A stretch of 6,159 nt of DNA from an uncultured Micrococcales bacterium. Its GTDB lineage: Bacteria > Actinomycetota > Actinomycetes > Actinomycetales > Microbacteriaceae. Shown here in pieces: positions 6,143 through 6,159 of the stretch (position 1 is the first letter of the stretch; each line of letters opens with the position of its first letter). Position numbers and translations under genes: made by a program. The DNA lies in contig CAJXMQ010000058.1 of assembly GCA_913056225.1 (NCBI GenBank), positions 1 to 6,159 of the forward strand, in the 5' to 3' direction. A model generated the notes under the pieces. It searched no databases and was not told where the DNA came from. It saw nothing but the letters and a program-made list of their open reading frames with translations.

Positions 6143-6159
6143 TGGTAAATATTTCGTCT
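6143..6159 (+). CDS. Probable start of the next gene (partial)
   Basis: After the xerD stop, GGAGG at 6132-6136 lies six bases before GTG 6143, which opens a frame reading MVNISS to the window end. TTG 6138, in another frame (MSGKYFV), has GGAG at 6127-6130 seven bases upstream and is an alternative. In many actinobacteria xerD is followed at once or soon by parA and the scpA-scpB condensin genes, so a segregation gene is the positional expectation. Six codons cannot identify it. Confidence 0.35.

Overview
The window is a tightly packed, single-strand block of housekeeping genes, all on the + strand: an unidentified gene tail, a small acidic ORF, tlyA, nadK, recN, pyrG, xerD, and the probable first codons of another gene. 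The order small ORF-tlyA-nadK-recN-pyrG-xerD is the conserved actinobacterial arrangement (compare Mycobacterium tuberculosis Rv1693 to Rv1701, where extra genes are interspersed). The protein sequences also look actinobacterial, for example the GLCLGLQCMVIEYARNV stretch of PyrG. Base composition is close to half GC by eye and intergenic space is almost absent. Together these suggest a low-GC, streamlined actinobacterium, perhaps a freshwater or marine Microbacteriaceae of the Aquiluna/Rhodoluna type. That taxonomic guess is inference.

Layout: bases 1-51 are the last 16 codons of an upstream gene. Bases 54-173 hold a 39-residue ORF that overlaps the tlyA start by 14 bases. tlyA (160-954) is followed with no gap by nadK (955-1836), which overlaps recN (1833-3506) by four bases (TTGA). 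The only real intergenic gap is 44 bases, before pyrG (3551-5218). Six bases separate pyrG from xerD (5225-6121). Bases 6122-6159 contain a strong Shine-Dalgarno sequence and the start of a further gene. No stretch over 300 bases lacks a gene. No tRNA, rRNA, CRISPR array, insertion sequence or convincing terminator is visible.

The genes are linked more by conserved operon structure than by a single pathway: rRNA 2'-O-methylation (TlyA), NADP supply (NadK), double-strand-break repair (RecN), CTP synthesis (PyrG) and chromosome dimer resolution (XerD). Overlaps and tiny gaps imply co-transcription and translational coupling. All five enzymes have full length and intact catalytic motifs. I see no evidence of a new biological system. 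The points worth a second look are the small overlapping ORF, the pyrG leader, a perfect dyad inside recN, non-ATG starts, and the apparent loss of genes that interrupt this cluster in relatives.
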